Shown here piece by piece: positions 1 to 5,532 of a stretch of DNA of 5,952 nucleotides. Location: NCBI GenBank assembly GCA_902472225.1, contig CABRNB010000138.1, positions 1 to 5,952 of the forward strand, written 5' to 3'. How positions within the stretch are numbered: position 1 is the first letter of the stretch; every line of letters begins with the position of its first letter. A model generated the notes under the pieces. It saw only the letters and a program-made list of their open reading frames with translations, did not search any database and was not told the DNA's origin. The position numbers and the translations under genes were made by a program. The stretch is from Caccousia sp900752115. GTDB lineage: Bacteria > Bacillota > Clostridia > Oscillospirales > Acutalibacteraceae.

Positions 1-2386
1 GGAGATAGATAACACCGTCGCTGTCCGTTGTGTAGGTGCCGATGATCTCACCATTCATCTTGCGGATCTCGAACTTGACACCAGAAATACGCTTGCCGCT
101 GTCTTTGTCGCTCTTGATGATCTGCAACCCGCCCACAGGCGTGTTGTAAAAATAAAGCGTCTGCGTGTCGTTGGGATTGACCACAACAGTCTGCGTGCGA
201 GTGTTTTCATCAATGGTGTAACCGGGGATCGTTTTGATCTCTGTGACCACCACGGTGCCGGAAATACCGGAAATGGTGATTTTACCCGCCTTATCCGTCC
301 GGTACAGGCCGGTGGAGGACAGCGTGCCGCCCTCGGCATCTACATACGAGCCATCTGCGTAGGTGATCTTAAACTCGACACCTTCCAGCGGCTCCTTTGT
401 AACGGAGTCCTGCTTTACGATGATGAGATTGCCCTTGGGCTGATTCCTAAATTCAAGCGTGGTGACTTCGTTGGATTTGACCTTGACGGTCTGCGGGGTA
501 TCATCGAGAATGTACCCCGCCTTCGCACGGGTTTCCTTGATGATAAGCGTCGTACCAGGTGCAACATCCGTAATCGTGAACGCACCTGCACTGTCCGTCA
601 CGAACTTGCCGTTGGCGTTGCCGATAAGATTGCCGTCGGAATCCGTGACAAGGAACTCCACGTCAGAGATGGGAGCGTTCGTCACAGCGTCCACCTTTTT
701 CACCAAAACGCCGCCCCTGGGCTGGTTGCGGAACTCCAGCGTCATCACGGCATTGCGTTTGATTTTGATGCTCTGCGGCGTATCGTCCAGGATGTAGCCA
801 TCCTTGGCACGCACTTCTTTTGCGATGACCGTCATGCCGGGTGTCAGGCCGTCAATACGGATAGTACCTGCGCTGTCGGTCACATATTTACCGTTGGTCG
901 TGCCGAGCACGCTGCCATCCGAATCCGTAACAAGAAATTCAACGTCAGAAATGGGTGCGCCGGTGACGGCGTCCTTTTTGATGATCAACAGAGAGCCCAT
1001 CTTATCATTGCCGAAGGTCACGGTGATGACGTCCTGATCCTTGCCGGAGAGATAAACGGTTTCCGTGGCGTCGGTGATCACATACCCATCCGGCGCGGAG
1101 ATCTCCTCGCAGACATAAGTGCCTGCCTTGAGGCCAGTCACGACGATAGTTCCATTGCTCGAAGTGCGGTACTCGCCGATAACTGTCCCACCCGTACCAG
1201 AGGTGCCGCCAAGGTAGCGGATGCGGAACCACGCGCCCTCCAGCGGCTGACCGCTCTCGCTATCCACCTTGCGGATGATGATGGCGGAAAGAGGCGTGTT
1301 CTCAAAGGTTAGGATTTTGCTCTCACCACCGGAGATGAAGCATTCCTGCGTGGCAGGCTCCTTGATGGCGTACCCGGACGCCTGTTCCAATTCCGTTACT
1401 TTGTACCAGCCATCCTTGATCTCAGGAAGAATGATTTTTCCGCTTGCGTCAGAAAAGTAAGTGCCGAGGTCATTGAGCTCGCCGGTGTCGGTATGGTTGC
1501 TACCATACCAGATCTGGAACTTAGCGCCCTTGATGGGATCGCCGGTGACACTGTCCACCTTGCGAATCTCCAAGCTGGGCTTGAGGGCGTTGAAGAAGGT
1601 GGCGGTAGAGGTTTCGCCGGGCTTCAATGCCACTTCCTGCGGGATGGGGCAGAGAATGACATGGTTGGGAACATTGATCTCCGTTACTTTGAATGTGCCA
1701 ACAGGAACAGAGTCGAGGAAAATCCGCCCATGGTTATCGGTGGTGGCGCTGGTAGAAAAGCTGCCGTCGATCTGCTCGATGCGGTAGGTCACGCCCTCGA
1801 TAGGCTCTCCGTTGGCGATGTTCTTCTTGACAATTTCAAGACCGGGCTTTTCATAGTCAACGAAAGTGACCTCGGAGGTTTTGCCGGGGCGCAGCGCCAC
1901 GGTCTGCTCGGTATTGGTTACGATGTACGGCTCGGGAACGGATTCCTCACGCACAACATAGACACCGGCAGGAATGGCCGAGAGCGTTGCGGAGCCGTCC
2001 GTCCCGGTCGTGACGGAAGTGGAATAGCTGCCGGTAACGGACTTAATGGAAAACACCGTGCCGGCAATCGGTTTGCCGCTCATGGCGTCGCGCTTGATGA
2101 TCTTCATATCGGGCAGCTCATAATTAGTCGCCGCAACGCTGTATTCGCGGTCACCCTCGGACACATCTACATAGACGCTTTTGGGCGTGGGATCAACACA
2201 GAAGCCGTCCGGTGCGGAGGTCTCGACAAAGCTCCAAAGGCCGGTCGCGGCATCCTCAACATAGATCTCACCCTGCGCATTGGTAATGTCGCTGCCGACG
2301 ATCTGGCCGTTAAAGTAGATGCTGAAACGTGCACCGGCGAGACCGGTTGTGGTACCGCCAGCAGTCTTTTTCAGCACGATCTTGCC
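1..2386 (-). repeat. Cna_B (prealbumin-like) repeat array, 8 complete plus 1 partial
   Basis: Protein repeats within the adhesin begin near residues 261, 352, 441, 530, 627, 724, 818, 912 and 1012. Each opens with a strand of the form hydrophobic-x-hydrophobic-x-K-x-D and ends with a strand of the form F-x-N. Predicted Lys/Glu/Asn bond residues, read by eye, are 267/315/348, 358/407/Asp437, 447/496/526, 536/592/623, 633/688/720, 730/784/814, 824/878/908 and 918/976/1008; the ninth repeat shows only Lys1018. The array probably forms a rigid stalk that lifts the thioester domain off the wall. Confidence 0.85.
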
Positions 2387-3166
2387 AACGCCTGCAGGCG
2401 GTGCAGGTTCTTCTCCGCCGCCTCCGGGCTTATCCTGAGTGACCAGTTTGCGGGGACCATAATAATTGAAGAATGACTGATTTTTGCGGTTACTGGAAAT
2501 TGCGTATACTGCCCATTTTGCACTCTGGTCCTCCACAAAGGATGCAGACTTACCCTGTGCAGTGTACTCTTCAATCTGGCGCTGGAACTCGGCGTCCTCC
2601 TGTGCTTTCTGCTCCAGAAGCCAGTCGATGAGGCTCAGATACAGATCATAGGTGTCGGCGTTGGCATAGCCGCCCGCATCGCCGTCTCCATCGGGCTCGC
2701 CTTTATAGCTTTGGTGATCCCACACATACGTCTGCACGGCCATAAAAAGCTGGCCAACATTGGATGCCTTGCAGTCGTTGAGGTAGGTCATCATCCATTT
2801 GACGTTCTCGACGGTCGCGGCGTCCATTTCACTGAGGCCGCTGTTCGTGACAGCCGACTGCAATACGGCATCTGCATCTGCACCGGTGCCGGACGTCCAT
2901 GTAAAGGAATTCAGGTACGAAGGCGTTGCGTAATGATAGCCGAGGCCGCTATCCATGCAGTACACGAGCTTACCGTCCACAAGCGGCGGGCGGTAGCTGT
3001 ATGGGGTACCGTTGGCGAGCAGGCGCGTGCTCCAATATGCCTGGTTGGTGGTAATTTTGAGGCCAGAACCCGTGTTCGACGCGGCAAAAGCTGCAGTCGG
3101 CAGCAGGCTCAAGATCGTCACCAGCGTCAAAAGCAGTGACAACAAGCGATGTTTAATTGACTTCAT
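1..3166 (-). CDS. Thioester-domain / Cna_B-repeat surface adhesin, C-terminus outside window
   Basis: The reading frame is open from ATG 3166 to the left edge (1055 codons, no stop), so the C-terminus and any LPXTG-like sorting signal are missing. Residues 1-28 are a signal peptide (basic start, Leu-rich core, AFA-A cleavage). Residues about 31-240 resemble a thioester (TQXA-type) domain: Cys70 in YCMD and Gln145 in VQTYVW are the likely thioester pair, used in this family for covalent attachment to targets. A Gly/Pro/Glu linker follows (246-260). From 261 onward come eight complete Cna_B/SpaA-like repeats of about 90 residues and the start of a ninth. Each complete repeat keeps a first-strand Lys, a mid-domain Glu (as in EISAPDGY) and a final-strand Asn, the isopeptide triad; repeat 2 has Asp437 in place of Asn. 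The start is supported by AAGGAG 6 nt upstream and by the signal peptide. The family assignment is firm; the ligand is unknown. Confidence 0.95.
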   Translation of the reverse strand, partial: MKSIKHRLLSLLLTLVTILSLLPTAAFAASNTGSGLKITTNQAYWSTRLLANGTPYSYRPPLVDGKLVYCMDSGLGYHYATPSYLNSFTWTSGTGADADAVLQSAVTNSGLSEMDAATVENVKWMMTYLNDCKASNVGQLFMAVQTYVWDHQSYKGEPDGDGDAGGYANADTYDLYLSLIDWLLEQKAQEDAEFQRQIEEYTAQGKSASFVEDQSAKWAVYAISSNRKNQSFFNYYGPRKLVTQDKPGGGGEEPAPPAGVGKIVLKKTAGGTTTGLAGARFSIYFNGQIVGSDITNAQGEIYVEDAATGLWSFVETSAPDGFCVDPTPKSVYVDVSEGDREYSVAATNYELPDMKIIKRDAMSGKPIAGTVFSIKSVTGSYSTSVTTGTDGSATLSAIPAGVYVVREESVPEPYIVTNTEQTVALRPGKTSEVTFVDYEKPGLEIVKKNIANGEPIEGVTYRIEQIDGSFSTSATTDNHGRIFLDSVPVGTFKVTEINVPNHVILCPIPQEVALKPGETSTATFFNALKPSLEIRKVDSVTGDPIKGAKFQIWYGSNHTDTGELNDLGTYFSDASGKIILPEIKDGWYKVTELEQASGYAIKEPATQECFISGGESKILTFENTPLSAIIIRKVDSESGQPLEGAWFRIRYLGGTSGTGGTVIGEYRTSSNGTIVVTGLKAGTYVCEEISAPDGYVITDATETVYLSGKDQDVITVTFGNDKMGSLLIIKKDAVTGAPISDVEFLVTDSDGSVLGTTNGKYVTDSAGTIRIDGLTPGMTVIAKEVRAKDGYILDDTPQSIKIKRNAVMTLEFRNQPRGGVLVKKVDAVTNAPISDVEFLVTDSDGNLIGNANGKFVTDSAGAFTITDVAPGTTLIIKETRAKAGYILDDTPQTVKVKSNEVTTLEFRNQPKGNLIIVKQDSVTKEPLEGVEFKITYADGSYVDAEGGTLSSTGLYRTDKAGKITISGISGTVVVTEIKTIPGYTIDENTRTQTVVVNPNDTQTLYFYNTPVGGLQIIKSDKDSGKRISGVKFEIRKMNGEIIGTYTTDSDGVIYL
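437..997 (-). repeat. Recently duplicated tandem Cna_B repeats 6 and 7
   Basis: Residues 724-816 (719-997) and 818-910 (437-715) align without gaps over 93 positions. By my count about two thirds are identical, including shared runs APISDVEFLVTDSDG, VTDSAG, GYILDDTPQ and TLEFRNQP. The other repeats in the array are much more divergent. The period is 282 bp (94 codons). This indicates an in-frame duplication younger than the rest of the stalk. Confidence 0.85.
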
Positions 3167-3172
3167 GTCTTT

Positions 3173-3178
3173 CTCCTT
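3173..3178 (-). promoter_or_regulatory. Ribosome binding site of the adhesin gene
   Basis: AAGGAG lies 6 nt before the ATG at 3166 and fixes that start. Upstream of it there are only about 15 bases before the U-tract of the preceding terminator, and I see no -35/-10 pair in this gap. Confidence 0.85.
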
Positions 3179-3193
3179 TCCAAAAAGCGCAAT

Positions 3194-3223
3194 AAAAAGA
3201 GCAGATCTTGACGACCTGCTCTT
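3194..3223 (-). terminator. Intrinsic terminator between the CAP gene and the adhesin
   Basis: On the minus strand AAGAGCAG pairs perfectly with CTGCTCTT. Three inner pairs (one G-U) extend the stem to about 11 bp around a GTCAA loop, and the right arm runs into TTTTT. It starts about 17 nt after the CAP stop codon and ends 27 nt before the adhesin ATG. It is a good rho-independent terminator, and its position suggests partial termination controlling adhesin level. Confidence 0.85.
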
Positions 3224-3240
3224 ACGTGAAAGTTGATGAT

Positions 3241-4020
3241 TTATTTGTTCGCGGGGGTATCCACCCGAGTGATGGAATAGCCATCGTAGAGGAAAAGCTG
3301 GACACAGTACCAGCACGGGTCACCAGTGTCATTGATACCTCTTGCCAGCCCAACGCCAATCTCAGATAGCTTTGGGTTGACCATGTTCTTGTTGTGGGTT
3401 GTCGAAGCGCTCCAATCCGCCACGGCCCGTTCGGCAAGTGTCTGGTCAGACAGCACCCAATCTGCGATGCGATGGATATTTTCGGCCATGTAGGGACAAT
3501 CCGTGACGGTATTGAATTTTCCACCATTCGGTCTTGTGTGCGAATAGACGGTATGCGCAGCCATCTCGTCGGCTCGTACCTGCGCCGCCTGCATGAGCTT
3601 GTCGTTGACGCGCAGCACAGCAACGCCATTTTCTTTGCGCAGGGCATTGGTGCGGTCAATGATGTCTTGTTTCAGTGCATTCACATCGATGGTGGTAGAT
3701 GTGTCCTCCGGCCGCGATAACGGTTTGTCGGGTTCCACCTTTGCAGGGGCTTCACCGGTGTAAGGTTTTCCGCTCTCCACCTGCACACAGCCGTTCTCAC
3801 TATCCCAATAAACCTCGAAACCAACAGCCTTGCCGATGTCCCGCAGCTTCACATAGTTGCTGCCGTTGATGACATAGGCTTCCATCTGCGCTTCTTTTCC
3901 ATCTACGACAACGCGATGGTGACTGCGCTCTGCCATGATCCCGGCAGCATACGCCGTGGTAGTGACGCCAGCCAACAGCAGGCAGGTAAGAAAACCGGCT
4001 GCAAAACTTCCTCGCTTCAT
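3241..4020 (-). CDS. Secreted CAP (SCP/PR-1) domain protein with copper-amine-oxidase-N-like domain
   Basis: This is a 259-residue protein from ATG 4020, preceded by GGAGG at 8 nt. The frame stays open further upstream to a TTG at 4080, but that codon is part of the promoter -35 box and is rejected. Residues 1-26 form a signal peptide (AYA-A cleavage). Residues about 36-82 match the copper amine oxidase N-terminal-like domain (VVVDGKEAQ, NGSNYVKLRDIGKAVGFEVYWD), known from many clostridial exported proteins as a wall- or stalk-associated module. Residues about 88-108 are a Pro/Glu-rich linker. Residues about 115-245 are a CAP domain: His161 (YSHTRPNG), Glu180 (AENI), His209 (HNKNM) and Glu220 (SEIGVG) are the usual cavity residues. 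A CWYC pair (Cys236, Cys239), plus Cys78 and Cys175, is unusual for an exported Gram-positive protein. It lies upstream of the adhesin and is transcribed from its own promoter. Its exact activity is unknown. Confidence 0.92.
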   Translation of the reverse strand: MKRGSFAAGFLTCLLLAGVTTTAYAAGIMAERSHHRVVVDGKEAQMEAYVINGSNYVKLRDIGKAVGFEVYWDSENGCVQVESGKPYTGEAPAKVEPDKPLSRPEDTSTTIDVNALKQDIIDRTNALRKENGVAVLRVNDKLMQAAQVRADEMAAHTVYSHTRPNGGKFNTVTDCPYMAENIHRIADWVLSDQTLAERAVADWSASTTHNKNMVNPKLSEIGVGLARGINDTGDPCWYCVQLFLYDGYSITRVDTPANK

Positions 4021-4028
4021 GGTGTGTA

Positions 4029-4033
4029 CCTCC
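4029..4033 (-). promoter_or_regulatory. Ribosome binding site deciding the CAP gene start
   Basis: GGAGG sits 8 nt before ATG 4020 and directly before the signal peptide MKRGSFAAG. It favours this start over the in-frame TTG 60 nt upstream. Confidence 0.88.
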
Positions 4034-4051
4034 AAATTCTTTGATGGGTTT

Positions 4052-4080
4052 ATGGTATCGCGGATACCGCCGTGTGTCAA
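4052..4080 (-). promoter_or_regulatory. Sigma-70-type promoter of the CAP gene
   Basis: The minus strand carries a consensus -35 TTGACA (4075-4080), an exact 17-bp spacer (4058-4074) and a -10 TACCAT (4052-4057; 4 of 6 consensus bases). The predicted start of transcription is near 4045, giving a leader of about 25 nt with the GGAGG site. The -35 overlaps the end of the upstream terminator. Expression of the CAP gene, and perhaps of the adhesin by read-through, would start here. Confidence 0.75.
4054..4068 (-). promoter_or_regulatory. Palindromic operator-like site inside the CAP promoter
   Basis: GGTATC-CGC-GATACC on the minus strand is a perfect 6-bp inverted repeat with a 3-bp centre. It occupies the downstream part of the spacer and overlaps the -10 box, the usual place for a repressor operator. 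No regulator gene is present in the window, so the binding protein is unknown. Confidence 0.6.
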
Positions 4081-4113
4081 AAAATCCGCCCTGATTTTTC
4101 AGAGCGGATTTTT
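4080..4113 (-). terminator. Strong intrinsic terminator after the ATPase gene
   Basis: AAAAATCCGC pairs perfectly with GCGGATTTTT, and the inner CTGA/TCAG arms extend the hairpin past a single mismatch to a 4-nt loop. The stem begins 2 nt after the ATPase TAA and the minus-strand product ends in a run of six T. The A-run on the other side means it could also stop transcription in the opposite direction. Confidence 0.9.
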
Positions 4114-4115
4114 AG

Positions 4116-5450
4116 TTACACTTCGCTGAGCAGAAAGTCCAGCGCCTTTACAATTTTGATACCGTCCACGTCGCTAATAAGGTCGCAGTCCATGGCAATC
4201 ACGATCTTTTCGTAATTGTCCTGCACAGCTTGCAGCGGTGCAAGCTCCCGTGCGCGGGTTTCGGGGGCGTTCATGTTGTCAGTGACTTGGATATACTTTT
4301 TCTCATTCATCTTTGTTGCGATGAAGTCGATCTCCTTTTCACCGACCTTGCCGATAGCCACCTCATAACCACGCCGCAGCAGTTCAAAATAAACGATATT
4401 TTCCAGAATGTGTCCCACATCGCCGCCCCGGTTTCCTAACAGATAGGTGCGGAGGCCGGGATCGACGATATAGTATTTGCCCAGCGTCCGCAGATAGTCC
4501 TTCCCCTTGATGTCAAAACGCTTGACCTCATAAAAGATATAGGACTCCAACAGTGCGTCGATATAGGCAGAGATGGTCTGCACCGCAGGCTTGGCCTTTC
4601 TGCCATCATCCAACAGGCCCTCGCTGACAAGGGTGCGCCCGATGGACGCCGCCGAGGTGTTGTTGCCGATGTTGTCAGCCAGAAACAGAATGATCTTGCG
4701 GAGCAGCAGCGCGTCGGTAACGGCCCGCTGTTCTTTCCGTTTGCCGCGTTCCAGAATATCCCGCACAACAACAGCGGAATAAATGCCGTCCAGCAGCATA
4801 TTGGCGCGCTCCTGATCCAGCTCCGCCTCGGCCAGCGCCGGCATACCGCCAAACTGTGCGTAGGCTTCAAACAGGTCGCGCAGCTCATACGCTTCGCCGT
4901 CTTTTCCCTTGGCGCGCTGTTTCATAGTGCCGTTAGGGGCTTTGTACTCCTCCAGCAAATAGCCGTGGAAGTCCAAAAACTCACGGAAGGACAGCGGCAG
5001 CATCTTGATCTCCACATAGCGCCCGGACAGATACGTGGACAGTTCGGAGGACAGCAGGTAGGCGTTGGAGCCGGTCACATAAATGTCGCAATCCAGATCC
5101 ACGCGGAAGGAATTCACGGCATCCTGCCAGTCCCGAACCTTCTGCACCTCGTCCAAAAAGAGGTAGAGTCGCTTGCCCTTGGATTCGCGTTCCGTCACAT
5201 ACTGATAGAGGCTCTTGCTGTCCATATCGGCAAACTGCATGGACTCAAAGTTCATCGAGAGGATCTGTTCCTCCATGACGCCCTGTTCCCGCAGATGTGC
5301 CATCATCAATTTCAGCAGGCTGGATTTGCCGCAGCGCCGGATTCCGGTCACGACCTTGATGACCTCCATATCCTGAACGGAGATGAGCTTATCAAGGTAC
5401 TGCGATCTGTTTTTTAACTCCATGATCCTGTCACCACCTTTGTCAGCCAT
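4116..5450 (-). CDS. AAA_14 / DUF4143-type ATPase
   Basis: This is a 444-residue predicted cytoplasmic ATPase of the family that combines an AAA_14 domain with a C-terminal DUF4143 domain; length is typical. Visible motifs are Walker A at residues 35-43 (TGIRRCGKS), Walker B at 95-103 (LYLFLDEVQ), a sensor-1-like VTGSNA at 125-130, and the DUF4143 region from about 188. The C-terminal part (LENIVYFELLRRGYEV, EKEIDFIA, YIQV) resembles a PD-(D/E)XK-like fold with Glu350 and Asp375, but Gln388 stands near the position where the active Lys is expected, so nuclease activity is doubtful. Cellular role is unknown for this family, which is abundant in gut anaerobes. Two starts are plausible: ATG 5450 (MADKGG, chosen for its better-spaced AAAGGGGG) or ATG 5423 (MELKNRS, nearer the usual family start, preceded by AAGGTGG). 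It lies 82 nt after the sortase and has its own terminator. No link to adhesion is evident. Confidence 0.93.
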   Translation of the reverse strand: MADKGGDRIMELKNRSQYLDKLISVQDMEVIKVVTGIRRCGKSSLLKLMMAHLREQGVMEEQILSMNFESMQFADMDSKSLYQYVTERESKGKRLYLFLDEVQKVRDWQDAVNSFRVDLDCDIYVTGSNAYLLSSELSTYLSGRYVEIKMLPLSFREFLDFHGYLLEEYKAPNGTMKQRAKGKDGEAYELRDLFEAYAQFGGMPALAEAELDQERANMLLDGIYSAVVVRDILERGKRKEQRAVTDALLLRKIILFLADNIGNNTSAASIGRTLVSEGLLDDGRKAKPAVQTISAYIDALLESYIFYEVKRFDIKGKDYLRTLGKYYIVDPGLRTYLLGNRGGDVGHILENIVYFELLRRGYEVAIGKVGEKEIDFIATKMNEKKYIQVTDNMNAPETRARELAPLQAVQDNYEKIVIAMDCDLISDVDGIKIVKALDFLLSEV

Positions 5451-5465
5451 TATATCACCCCCTTT
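5434..5465 (-). promoter_or_regulatory. Two tandem ribosome binding sites for alternative ATPase starts
   Basis: AAAGGGGG (5458-5465) lies 7 nt before ATG 5450, and AAGGTGG (5434-5440) lies about 10 nt before the in-frame ATG 5423. Both match the anti-Shine-Dalgarno sequence with one mismatch, so either start, or both, could be used. Confidence 0.6.
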
Positions 5466-5485
5466 GCGTCAAGTAAAGTTTTTAA

Positions 5486-5532
5486 CATCAATGTGAATAA
5501 CTTTTTTCTTGTCGAAATTATTCACATCAATA
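5486..5532 (-). repeat. Long hairpin-forming inverted repeat between sortase and ATPase
   Basis: ATGTGAATAA (5491-5500) and TTATTCACAT (5518-5527) are perfect 10-bp inverted arms around a 17-nt spacer. In minus-strand RNA the stem can grow by five further pairs (two Watson-Crick and three G-U), starting at the first base after the sortase stop. An 8-bp direct repeat ACATCAAT (5485-5492 and 5524-5531, + strand) is nested with it. There is no U-tract after the stem, so it is a poor intrinsic terminator; an operator or an RNA 3'-end structure fits as well. I see no convincing promoter in this gap. Confidence 0.65.

Noticed and set aside
437..997. Possible CRISPR-like or intergenic tandem repeat
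   Set aside because: The 282-bp period is a multiple of three, the repeats code for Cna_B domains, and the differences are typical of diverged coding sequence.
1493..2476. A long open frame of 327 codons on the plus strand
   Set aside because: It is antisense to the adhesin, has Gly/Asp-rich low-complexity sequence with no domain I recognise, and lacks a clear ribosome binding site. The minus-strand frame here encodes well-conserved Cna_B repeats, so this is a shadow created by GC-biased codon positions.
4021..4080. A 20-residue N-terminal extension of the CAP protein from TTG 4080
   Set aside because: The extension overlaps the promoter and palindrome, has no ribosome binding site, and would place the signal peptide away from the N-terminus. 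ATG 4020 has GGAGG at the right distance.
4436..4888. A 150-codon minus-strand frame within the ATPase gene
   Set aside because: It overlaps the ATPase in another frame and its Arg/Ser/Cys-rich translation resembles no protein family; it is a shadow.
4116..5450. Possible transposon or IS element carrying the ATPase
   Set aside because: I see no transposase, terminal inverted repeats or target-site duplication around the gene. The ATPase fold is not that of a transposase.
5451..5532. A promoter for the ATPase gene (TTATTC, 17 bp, TTTACT)
   Set aside because: The -35 matches only two of six consensus bases and overlaps the hairpin arm, so the pair is too weak to claim.
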